Source: CAZQIC01 sp964593555 (GTDB lineage: Bacteria > Bacteroidota > Bacteroidia > JAFLBG01). From it: DNA of 30,667 nucleotides. Each line of letters opens with the position of its first letter. Within the stretch, counting starts at the first letter, position 1. Positions 23,251 to 30,667 of this stretch are shown here, in pieces. The notes under the pieces were generated by a model. It ran no database searches. It saw only the letters and a program-made list of their open reading frames with translations, and had not been told where the DNA came from. The translations under genes and the position numbers were made by a program. The stretch is taken from the NCBI GenBank assembly GCA_964593555.1, contig CAZQIC010000048.1, positions 1 to 30,667 of the forward strand. The letters are read 5' to 3'.

Positions 23251-25720
23251 CTTCCAAAATAATATGTTTAAGCTTCTGATACATAAATGATATAATAAGC
23301 AATAGAACTCCCAACAAAATAAATGCGGCTATCTTTCCCCCTTCTGAGATTCCCCTAATGTCAACAATGAATAACTTTAACAGTGTAAGCAGGAAAAGAG
23401 AAAGCGAAACGACCCTTAACATGCGCATTTTTTTTCTCATGCCAAGCACCATAAGAATAAATGAGGAAACACCCCACAGAATTGCATATCCGGCTTTATG
23501 CGATTGACTTAGTATTTTCCCTTTGGCGGCGCTAAAAGAAAAGCCCAAATACTTATCACTTGACCCCACCATCATAATGTGATCAAGTTCAGCACTAAAA
23601 ACAAACAACAAAATAATAGTAGTGGTCCAGACTAATGCATTCACCGCAACGGGAGAGTTGTTATTAAGTTTCCGAATGTTCTCGAAACAAAAATATAAAA
23701 GCAATAACACCAAAGCTGTTAGAATATAATGTATCAAATAGCCCGATAACATTACCTGCTGCATAGAATCAATCGATTCAAATATTGTTTGATTTAAATA
23801 CGTGTCCCTGATTTCAATAATTATCATGTGATAATATATCACATAAAACAACAGACAAAAACAGCCAATGATGGTCGCAATAAGCGAAAGTATTTCTTGA
23901 TTTTTTTTATTGGCATAAACAATTAAACCAAGTATAAATAAGAAGCTATAACAACCTATGATGAGTGATTGCTCCGCAGCATAATGTGTTGACGCCGAAA
24001 GGTGATAATTTAACTCAAGAAGTACTGTTAAATAAATAAAAACAATTATCACTGCCGATAACAAACCCCGATATGCACTGATTAAAATTCCGGAAAAAAT
24101 AAAATTAATGTCTTCATTTTTTAGCAGAAAAATTGTACCAACCAAAGACATTATTGATACGGTATTTGTAACAAAACCTTTGTTCAGCATTACTGAATAA
24201 CCTGTTACACCTGAAAAATAAACGTTCTTCCAATCCATAAAAAGACTGATGCACATTAATCCCATTACAACTACTGAAGAAACCTTCATTAACTTTATTC
24301 CTGATTTTTGCGAGAGCCACAACAATAACACACTTTCGGCAGCCCAAAATAAGGTAATGTAATTTCCTTCCAATTGCACAGGAGCGGCCAAACTAAGGAA
24401 GGTAAGTACAAGACCGATAATTAAATAAACAAGTGTTCTGTCGACATTTTTGTTTTTGTACAATACAACGGCAAACACAAAATTAAATACACTTACAAGG
24501 GCAGTAAAAAGTCCTTTAAAATCAATTCCGTATTTATTTTGATATCCAGTAAGTATGGCAAAGCCGGCTGCGTAGTAAAAAAAGGTGTTGCTCAGTAATA
24601 TAACAATCTCTATTGGACGGAACTTTCTTGCTTCCTTAATATTATTAATAACATTCATAAGGAAAAACAGAACATAAAAAACAGTTCCGAATAAAAACGC
24701 CCCAATGTATGGCGCATCAGCAATACCAATTACTCTTTTAATCAAAAAACCTCCATAAAGTATAATAGTAAACAGATAGGATACTATATTAATAATGTTC
24801 CATTTGCGTAGATATGCCAGTACCAGCATACCTATATTAAGGATTGCTATGTAAGTAAATAAAACGATGTAATTCCCGCTACCCGTGCTTACCATAAAGG
24901 GGCTTGAAAAACCTCCAATAATAGCCAGCACAGCCAATTCCTGCCTGTTGTATGCAATCGAAAATACAATAGCAAAAACAGTAATAACAACCATTATACC
25001 AAATGCAGCCACCTGGTTTATCAGATGATATTCATGAAATGCAATAGATATTGTAAAATACAATACCGCAATGCCTCCGGCTATGAGAACGGAGCTAAAG
25101 GCTGCAAAATTTTTGTGCAGCTTATGCGCAAGAGCAATAAGAATACTACCGCATAATAAACCTATACAAGTTCTTCCAATTTCATTTACCCAATTTTGAT
25201 CAATAGCGTATTTTACAAAAAAGCCTATGCCCAACACTAAAATTCCAATGCCAATTTTATTAATAAGATTTTCTCCAATAAATTTTTCCAAGTCCGGGTT
25301 CTTTTCAAAGAAAGTGGGCTTACGTGGTTTTTGAAAGACCACAGGAGGCGGCACCGATCGGGGTTTGGCTGCAGCAATAGTAGGTACACGTACAGGTTCT
25401 TTCTCAATAGGAATCATGACTGGTTTTTGCTCAACTACCGGAGGAACACTTTTTTGTTCAACTACCGGAGAGATGGGCTTTTGCTCAATAACAGGAGCTT
25501 GAACCGGTTTTTGTTCAACAACAGGAGCTTGAACTGGCTTTTGCTCTTCGCTTTTGAGACTAACTACCTTTAACTGTAAGTTGTTTATTACTTTGTTGAG
25601 TTCGTTTAGTGTTTTTTTTTGTTCATCCAGCTTTCTTACTAATTGGGAATGCCTGAGTATTGGCCATATGACCAGTAAGAATATGAGAGCAAGTACTAAG
25701 AGAACAATGAGGCCTTCCAT
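23231..25720 (-). CDS. DUF2339 polytopic membrane protein
   Basis: 829 residues. Single N-terminal helix (3-21), a short coiled coil with Lys/Leu repeats (about 25-57), a proline-rich linker with repeated VVEQKP units (61-113), the motif FFEKNPDLEKFIGENLINKIGIGILVLG (about 137-164) typical of DUF2339 entry, and then some 20 or more membrane helices to the end. DUF2339 proteins are large uncharacterised inner-membrane proteins. Coupled by a 20-bp overlap to DUF3999, which acts outside the membrane, suggesting one complex. The upstream AAATTATTTG-like sequence places TTTG 4 nt before the ATG at 25720. Confidence 0.88.
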   Translation of the reverse strand: MEGLIVLLVLALIFLLVIWPILRHSQLVRKLDEQKKTLNELNKVINNLQLKVVSLKSEEQKPVQAPVVEQKPVQAPVIEQKPISPVVEQKSVPPVVEQKPVMIPIEKEPVRVPTIAAAKPRSVPPPVVFQKPRKPTFFEKNPDLEKFIGENLINKIGIGILVLGIGFFVKYAIDQNWVNEIGRTCIGLLCGSILIALAHKLHKNFAAFSSVLIAGGIAVLYFTISIAFHEYHLINQVAAFGIMVVITVFAIVFSIAYNRQELAVLAIIGGFSSPFMVSTGSGNYIVLFTYIAILNIGMLVLAYLRKWNIINIVSYLFTIILYGGFLIKRVIGIADAPYIGAFLFGTVFYVLFFLMNVINNIKEARKFRPIEIVILLSNTFFYYAAGFAILTGYQNKYGIDFKGLFTALVSVFNFVFAVVLYKNKNVDRTLVYLIIGLVLTFLSLAAPVQLEGNYITLFWAAESVLLLWLSQKSGIKLMKVSSVVVMGLMCISLFMDWKNVYFSGVTGYSVMLNKGFVTNTVSIMSLVGTIFLLKNEDINFIFSGILISAYRGLLSAVIIVFIYLTVLLELNYHLSASTHYAAEQSLIIGCYSFLFILGLIVYANKKNQEILSLIATIIGCFCLLFYVIYYHMIIIEIRDTYLNQTIFESIDSMQQVMLSGYLIHYILTALVLLLLYFCFENIRKLNNNSPVAVNALVWTTTIILLFVFSAELDHIMMVGSSDKYLGFSFSAAKGKILSQSHKAGYAILWGVSSFILMVLGMRKKMRMLRVVSLSLFLLTLLKLFIVDIRGISEGGKIAAFILLGVLLLIISFMYQKLKHIILEDDKEAK
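25382..25540 (-). repeat. In-frame VVEQKP tandem repeats
   Basis: Residues 61-113 of the DUF2339 protein: units of 9-10 residues, PVQAPVVEQK, PVQAPVIEQK, PISPVVEQK, SVPPVVEQK, PVMIPIEKE, the last decayed. The first two units are almost identical in DNA, so repeat number may vary between strains. The segment is a flexible spacer between coiled coil and membrane core. Confidence 0.8.
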
Positions 25721-25940
25721 TCAACAAATTATTTATCGAATATAAAACAATTTATAAACTACTCTCGCCTTTACTATAATAAAAGAGGTTATTGTTGTTA
25801 AATTGGTACGTAATTTGAATCACCTTTACATATTTGCATTCTGCCTTAGTACAAAGCACATGCAAATCAAATAATGGATCTTTTCTAAAGAGAACAAAAG
25901 ACTTATTTGTCGTATATTAGTAGAACGAAAACCCTTAATA
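25721..25940. other. Divergent spacer
   Basis: 220 bp, AT-rich, between the DUF2339 gene and the MORN protein gene. No convincing TAnnTTTG box with correct spacing for the plus strand, and no hairpin of note. Confidence 0.4.
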
Positions 25941-26702
25941 ATGTCACGTTTAATAACCATTTTTGCATTTTTATTTTTTTGCAGCGGAATTCTTGCTCAA
26001 ACGGAAAATGTTACCGATAAAAATGGCAAAAAACAAGGTTATTGGAAAAAGCTGGACGAGAATAAAAAGATCCTATACGAAGGAAAATTTAAAGATAATG
26101 TTCCGTATGGAGAATTTAAATATTACTATGAAGGAGGGGAATTAAAAGCCATTTCGAAGTTCAGTAATAATGGCAAGATCACCTATACGACCATGTACTT
26201 TCCTAACGGAAAAAAAATGGGAGAAGGAAAATATATCTCAGAAAAAAAGGACAGTCTTTGGAAATATTATAACCAGGATGGCGTTTTTATATCGGATGAG
26301 TTTTTTGTTGATGGAAAAAAGAATGGAAAATTCAAAACATATTTCCCTTCCGGTGCAGTTGCAGAAGAATCTACATGGGATAAAGACGTACAGGTTGGCA
26401 CATGGAAACAATATTTTGAAACAGGCCAGGTAAAAACAGAGGGGAATTATACTAATGGATTCCTGGACGGGAAAGTAACGTTTTATTATACCGATGGAAA
26501 AAAGAGCGGAGAAGGAAATTACCAACATGCAGTGAAACACGGCAATTGGATAATATACAAACGTGATGGAAGTGTAAATAAAGTTGAACAATATAAATTG
26601 GGTAGGTTGCAAGGCGAAGAGCCATTCATTAAGAATGAAGAGATAGAAGAAATGAAAAAAAATAATCCTGAACAACCACCACAACAAGCAGACCCACAAT
26701 GA
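25941..26702 (+). CDS. Exported YwqK-type MORN-repeat protein
   Basis: 253 residues. Signal peptide about 1-20 (ending LAQ). Then about eight MORN-like units of 20-24 residues with the G-x-W-x-x-Y and Y-x-x-G-x-x-K pattern: KQGYWKKLDENKKILYEGKF, YGEFKYYYEGGELKA, DSLWKYYNQDG, KNGKFKTYFPSG, VGTWKQYFETGQVKTEG, LDGKVTFYYTDG, KHGNWIIYKRDG; the tail is Pro/Gln-rich. Annotation pipelines often call this family 'YwqK antitoxin', but in Bacteroidota such exported forms are not shown to be antitoxins. The stop overlaps the mnmA start by 4 bp (ATGA), so they are co-translated. Confidence 0.88.
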   Translation: MSRLITIFAFLFFCSGILAQTENVTDKNGKKQGYWKKLDENKKILYEGKFKDNVPYGEFKYYYEGGELKAISKFSNNGKITYTTMYFPNGKKMGEGKYISEKKDSLWKYYNQDGVFISDEFFVDGKKNGKFKTYFPSGAVAEESTWDKDVQVGTWKQYFETGQVKTEGNYTNGFLDGKVTFYYTDGKKSGEGNYQHAVKHGNWIIYKRDGSVNKVEQYKLGRLQGEEPFIKNEEIEEMKKNNPEQPPQQADPQ

Positions 26703-27790
26703 GCAGTAAAGGAAGAGTGTTGGTAGCAATGAGCGGGGGCATTGACAGCTCTGTTACCGCTATGCTATTGCACGAAGAAGGATATGAAGTGATTGGCATT
26801 ACCATGAAAACCTGGGATTACGAAACCTCGGGTGGTTCTAAAAAAGAAACAGGCTGCTGCAGCCTTGATTCTATTAACGACGCTCGTATTGTAGGAGTTA
26901 ACCTTGGATTCCCACATTACATTTTAGATATAAGAGAAGAGTTTGGTGATTTTATAATTGATAATTTTGTTGAAGAATACCTCGCAGGCCGCACCCCTAA
27001 CCCATGTGTACTTTGTAATACCCATATAAAATGGGAGGCATTATTGAAACGGGCAAACATGCTCGACTGCGAATTTATAGCAACAGGACATTATGCAAAC
27101 GTACGTTTTGAGAATGGGAGATACATTGTTTCCAAAGGACTTGATGAACACAAAGATCAATCATATGTATTATGGGGACTTTCCCAGGAGAGTTTAAAAC
27201 GAACCCGTTTTCCATTGGGAAAGTATACAAAAAAACAAATTAAAGAAATGGCCATTGAACGCGGCTATGAAGAACTCGCAAAAAAAAGTGAGAGTTATGA
27301 AATATGTTTTGTTCCCGATAATGATTACAGATCCTTTCTAAAGAGAAGAGTTGACGGGCTTGAAGAAAAAGTAAACGGAGGAAATTTTGTACTTACGGAT
27401 GGAACGATCATTGGTAAACACAAGGGATATCCTTTTTATACCATTGGTCAACGTAAAGGATTAGAGATAGCGCTGGGAGAGCCCATGTTTGTTACAGAAA
27501 TTGTACCTGAGAATAACACTGTTATACTTGGCACAAAAGAAGACCTGATGAAAAAAGAAATGAAGGTGCGTAATGTTAACCTTCAGAAATATGATAAATT
27601 ACCTGAAGATTTTACGGCACTTACAAAAATCAGATATAAAGATGCCGGCACCATGAGCAGCGTAAATCAGCGCGGTGATAAACTTCATATTCTTTTTCAT
27701 GATAATGTAACCGGGGTTGCACCTGGGCAGTCAGCAGTAATGTATGAAGGTAACGACCTCGTTGGCGGGGGATTTATTGATAGAAATTAA
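26699..27790 (+). CDS. mnmA: tRNA 2-thiouridylase MnmA
   Basis: 363 residues, normal length. PP-loop SGGIDSS (12-18), catalytic cysteines Cys106 (CVLCN) and Cys203 (YEICF), the GHYA segment (130-133) and the IGQRKGL motif further on are present. The insert GCCSLDSINDAR (52-63) is typical of the Bacteroidota branch. Reaction: ATP-dependent thiolation of U34 in tRNA-Lys, -Glu and -Gln, with sulfur relayed from a persulfide donor. One of its substrates, tRNA-Lys(TTT), is in this window. Starts inside the end of the MORN gene and is 10 bp ahead of a lipoprotein gene. Confidence 0.96.
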   Translation: MSSKGRVLVAMSGGIDSSVTAMLLHEEGYEVIGITMKTWDYETSGGSKKETGCCSLDSINDARIVGVNLGFPHYILDIREEFGDFIIDNFVEEYLAGRTPNPCVLCNTHIKWEALLKRANMLDCEFIATGHYANVRFENGRYIVSKGLDEHKDQSYVLWGLSQESLKRTRFPLGKYTKKQIKEMAIERGYEELAKKSESYEICFVPDNDYRSFLKRRVDGLEEKVNGGNFVLTDGTIIGKHKGYPFYTIGQRKGLEIALGEPMFVTEIVPENNTVILGTKEDLMKKEMKVRNVNLQKYDKLPEDFTALTKIRYKDAGTMSSVNQRGDKLHILFHDNVTGVAPGQSAVMYEGNDLVGGGFIDRN

Positions 27791-27800
27791 AAACTAATCA

Positions 27801-28517
27801 ATGAAAAAAAAGTCTTTATTATTTGCTGCCATTATATTAAGCCTTGTCTTTTCCTGCAAAAAAGATAAAACTACATCTGATACTCACGATGTTGGTTATG
27901 GGTATTATCAAGGTGAAGTGGGAAAATATATTGAGTATGAGGTAGACTCAACTGTATATGACGATTTTGAACACGACACAGATTATTATAGATACAGGCT
28001 TAAAGAAGTGGTAGAATCCATTTTCACTGATAACGCCGGCAGACCAACACTACGCCTGGAAAGATATATTAAAATGTATAACCCCGCGTTGTCATACGAT
28101 TCAATACCCTGGGCATTACGCGATGTATGGGCCGCGAATATTACCAATACGACCGTTGAAAAAACGGAAGAGAATGTAAAATTTTTAAAACTTTCCTTTC
28201 CGGTATCAGCAGGAAAAACATGGAATGGTAATGCGTTTAACACTTTGGGAGAACAAACCTATACTTATACAGACGTTGACAAACCCAGGGGATATAATGG
28301 ATTTTCATTCGATTCTACTTTGATGGTTACACAGCAGGATGAACTTAATCTTATTTTAAAAAAATATTACATCGAAGTATTTGCAAAAGGGGTTGGGCTA
28401 GTACACAAACAAAGTTTTGACATTTACTCAGGAACAGTAACCGCAGTACCCGTTACAAGCAGGATACAAAAAGGCGTTGATTATAAAATGACCGTAGTTA
28501 AATACGGAACAGAATAA
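27801..28517 (+). CDS. Lipoprotein, unknown function
   Basis: 238 residues. Signal peptide with lipobox LVFSC at Cys19, followed by KKDK, a common Bacteroidota lipoprotein start. The mature part is beta-rich and starts with YYQGEVGKYIEYEVDSTVY, a pattern seen in hypothetical lipoproteins of this phylum; a repeated strand pattern suggests one beta-domain. No family recognised beyond that. Between mnmA (10 bp) and the S8 protease (2 bp), so likely in their operon. Confidence 0.82.
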   Translation: MKKKSLLFAAIILSLVFSCKKDKTTSDTHDVGYGYYQGEVGKYIEYEVDSTVYDDFEHDTDYYRYRLKEVVESIFTDNAGRPTLRLERYIKMYNPALSYDSIPWALRDVWAANITNTTVEKTEENVKFLKLSFPVSAGKTWNGNAFNTLGEQTYTYTDVDKPRGYNGFSFDSTLMVTQQDELNLILKKYYIEVFAKGVGLVHKQSFDIYSGTVTAVPVTSRIQKGVDYKMTVVKYGTE

Positions 28518-28519
28518 AT

Positions 28520-30193
28520 ATGCGAATTGGTATTATTATAATTTTATCAGCACTCTGCTCCTCTTCCCTCTTAGCACAAACTGCGCCCACTAAATACTGG
28601 ATACAATTTAAAAATAAAAACGGCACTCCTCACTCATTATCATCTCCGTTAACATTTCTTTCTCAAAAAGCAATTGACCGCAGAACAAAACAATCCATTA
28701 CACTTGATTCAACCGATCTACCAATAACACCCTCTTATATTGCAGGTATTGCAGCGTTTGACAGCGTAAAGCTATTAAACAAAAGCAAGTGGTTTAACGC
28801 TGTCACTATAAGAACCACAGATTCAAACACGTTAAATGCGATCAAAGCTTTGCCCTATGTAAAAACAACCCAACCTGTTGGTATTATAAAATGGAACAAT
28901 GAACTGGAAAATAATTATACTGCAACAAATACCACAAATAATAATTCCGCAAATAAAGTTATTGAGCCCACGCTTGCATATAATTATGGAGATGCCATTA
29001 CACAGATTAAAATGATTGGCCTGGAATGTTTACATAGCATGGGCTTTGATGGCAAGGGTATGACCATTGCTGTACTCGATGCGGGCTTTTATCATCTCAA
29101 CACAACACCTGCATTTGACAGTGTAATGCAGAACAACCAGATATTAGGTACGTGGGACTTTGTAACCGGTAATGATTCAGTATATGAAGATGCTTCACAC
29201 GGAATGTACGTAATGTCGACCATGGCTGCCAATCAGCCGGGGCGTATTATTGGAACAGCACCCAAAGCGAAATACTGGCTTTTACGAAGTGAAGAAGCGG
29301 CAACAGAATTTTTAATTGAAGAGGACAATTGGATCGCCGCCGCAGAATTTGCTGACAGTGTTGGAGCAGATGTTATTAATAGTTCGTTGGGTTATTCTGA
29401 ATTTGATAATGCATCTCAAAATCATACCTATTCTGATCTGGATGGCAATACCACAAGAATTACCATTGGCGCCGACCTTGCAGCAAAAAAAGGAATTCTG
29501 GTTGTTAACAGTGCCGGGAACTCGGCACAAACAACATGGCATAATATTATTTTTCCGGCAGATGCTGATAGCGTTTTAACAGTCGGAGCAGTTGATGCCG
29601 ATGGTGTTTACGCAGCATTCAGTTCTGTAGGGCCAACAGCTGATGGAAGAATAAAACCAAACGTTGCAGCCCTAGGAGCAGGAACAACCTTTGCTTTACC
29701 CAACGGATCAATTGCCAAAGGAAACGGCACCTCCTTCGCCAGCCCAATAACAGCGGGAGCCGCAGCGTGCTTATGGCAGGCTAATCCAAGTGCAAACAAT
29801 ATGCAGGTCATTAATGCTATTCAGCAAAGCGCCAGCCAAAATTCAAGCCCGGATAATTTCCTAGGTTATGGAATACCTAATCTTTGTATCGCGAACAAAT
29901 TACTTTCGGGCTTTTCACCGGAGAAATTTGTGAATGACAATGTTGTTTCCGTTTATCCCGTTCCATTTAAGAATGAATTATCCTTTTCTTTTTTTTCCGC
30001 AACAGATCAGAATATCACTGTTCAACTTTTTGATATCAGGGGAAGAAAAATAGTAGAAGAAGAAAAAAAAGCAACAGCAAATAGTTATAAAACATTTACA
30101 ATCAATAACCTTGTTGATTTAAGAAGCGGAATCTATGTTTTAAGTATTACCGCTTCTGATAAAAAACATACTGAGAAAGTAATTAAACAATAA
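28520..30193 (+). CDS. Secreted S8 protease with T9SS domain
   Basis: 557 residues. Signal peptide about 1-20 (LLAQ). Pro-region to about 160 with KYWIQFKNKNGTPHSLS, typical of compact Bacteroidota S8 proteins; S8 domain about 175-445 with Asp187 (AVLDAGF), His227 (SHGMYV), Asn334 (SAGNS) and Ser405 (GTSFASP). A T9SS type A sorting domain covers about the last 80 residues (VYPVPFKNEL to KVIKQ). Smaller and simpler than the protease at 2423: no FnIII or MAM-like domains. Starts 2 bp after the lipoprotein stop. Expected to be exported by T9SS; substrate unknown. Confidence 0.93.
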   Translation: MRIGIIIILSALCSSSLLAQTAPTKYWIQFKNKNGTPHSLSSPLTFLSQKAIDRRTKQSITLDSTDLPITPSYIAGIAAFDSVKLLNKSKWFNAVTIRTTDSNTLNAIKALPYVKTTQPVGIIKWNNELENNYTATNTTNNNSANKVIEPTLAYNYGDAITQIKMIGLECLHSMGFDGKGMTIAVLDAGFYHLNTTPAFDSVMQNNQILGTWDFVTGNDSVYEDASHGMYVMSTMAANQPGRIIGTAPKAKYWLLRSEEAATEFLIEEDNWIAAAEFADSVGADVINSSLGYSEFDNASQNHTYSDLDGNTTRITIGADLAAKKGILVVNSAGNSAQTTWHNIIFPADADSVLTVGAVDADGVYAAFSSVGPTADGRIKPNVAALGAGTTFALPNGSIAKGNGTSFASPITAGAAACLWQANPSANNMQVINAIQQSASQNSSPDNFLGYGIPNLCIANKLLSGFSPEKFVNDNVVSVYPVPFKNELSFSFFSATDQNITVQLFDIRGRKIVEEEKKATANSYKTFTINNLVDLRSGIYVLSITASDKKHTEKVIKQ

Positions 30194-30236
30194 TTGAGAA
30201 TAATCTTATTACTTTAGTACTGCCAACTTATCCAAT

Positions 30237-30667
30237 ATGAATTATATTCTTTTCGACGGAGAAAATCGCGGCAATCTTTTACCGCTTACGTTTACAAGAC
30301 CTGTTGTAGAATTACGGATCGGGATATTAACCATAAAGGAAAAATGGGAGAAACGACTTGATGCAAAAATCTCTGTAAAGACAGAAACTTATCTTGAGAA
30401 AAAATATGAAGCGGCATTCTCAATTGATGATGATAATACCTGGATATATGGTGGCGCTTGTCCTAATGATAAGCTTATAGAGGAGATAAATGCGTTACAG
30501 CCCGGACATGCACTTTATGAAAACGAAACACTACTCGCCTTAAACAGCGGATCAATGAGTTTTGAAAATGCCCTGGCCGCAGTAAAAAGATTTGAGTCAC
30601 ATGCAAAACCCATTTTAGTTTTTAATCTCTGGGATATTTTCAGCAAAAATGGTGAAGCGATACAGGA
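30237..30667 (+). CDS. GlmU-like sugar nucleotidyltransferase, 3' truncated by window
   Basis: 143 complete codons visible. The start MNYILFDGENRGNLLPLTF (1-19) and the following TRPVVELRIGILTIKEKW are characteristic of NTP_transf_4 / GlmU-related proteins of Bacteroidota. Relatives combine this N-terminal part with a left-handed beta-helix acyltransferase domain, not reached here. Substrate not predictable; likely sugar-1-phosphate activation for envelope glycans. It begins 43 bp after the protease gene on the same strand. Confidence 0.85.
   Translation, partial: MNYILFDGENRGNLLPLTFTRPVVELRIGILTIKEKWEKRLDAKISVKTETYLEKKYEAAFSIDDDNTWIYGGACPNDKLIEEINALQPGHALYENETLLALNSGSMSFENALAAVKRFESHAKPILVFNLWDIFSKNGEAIQ

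Noticed and set aside
25382..25540. CRISPR-like or non-coding tandem repeat
   Set aside because: The repeats are in frame, 27-30 bp without spacers, and encode the Pro-rich linker of the DUF2339 protein. No CRISPR array is seen anywhere in the window.
25941..27790. Toxin-antitoxin pair formed by the YwqK-type gene and its 4-bp overlapping neighbour
   Set aside because: The neighbour is mnmA, a housekeeping enzyme, and the YwqK-type protein is exported; the antitoxin label comes from family naming only.

Overview
AT-rich chromosomal window that looks like Bacteroidota. Three secreted proteins end in a type IX secretion (T9SS) type A sorting domain, promoter-like TAnnTTTG boxes precede several genes, and DUF4476, NTP_transf_4 and paired DUF2339/DUF3999 families are present. 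The order within the phylum cannot be resolved from the sequence alone. Most of the window is ordinary housekeeping and envelope content. The accessory-looking parts are 1.1-2.2 kb and 6.0-7.7 kb.

Layout. 1-1119 (-): two thioredoxin-fold genes, the first running off the window edge. 1120-2196: a gene-poor stretch with hairpin modules, then a small GIY-YIG nuclease gene wedged between two direct repeats of the 3' part of tRNA-Arg(TCT) plus its terminator. 2423-6058: large T9SS-exported subtilisin. 6288-7308: a small membrane protein and a MntA/HepT (nucleotidyltransferase/HEPN) toxin-antitoxin pair, followed by a hairpin-rich tail and tRNA-Lys(TTT). 7726-8699: unknown protein plus shikimate kinase. 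8691-12477 (-): a tight four-gene operon (RlmD methyltransferase, polytopic membrane protein, NlpC/P60 hydrolase, PyrR-like phosphoribosyltransferase). 12582-13820: ornithine aminotransferase. 13928-17557: T9SS beta-propeller protein, rhodanese-like protein, SRPBCC protein. 17670-18461 (-): DUF4476 protein. 18666-21931: VWA membrane protein and a GT4 glycosyltransferase. 21973-25720 (-): DUF2339/DUF3999 membrane pair. 25941-30667: probable co-directional operon of a MORN-repeat protein, MnmA, a lipoprotein, a second T9SS subtilisin and a GlmU-like nucleotidyltransferase cut by the window end.

The best candidate for something poorly described is the tRNA-Arg/GIY-YIG unit: a 365-bp insertion in which the nuclease gene's last codons are read from a tRNA-like remnant, leaving an intact tRNA on one side and a duplicated T-arm, acceptor and terminator on the other. 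Other points worth a look are a 48-bp-spaced set of hairpins whose stems differ but keep one format, a repeated TAnnTTT(G/A)-N4/5-ATG arrangement suggesting leaderless mRNAs, and a matching 5' leader hairpin in both tRNA genes. All calls come from reading the sequence; no database search was run.
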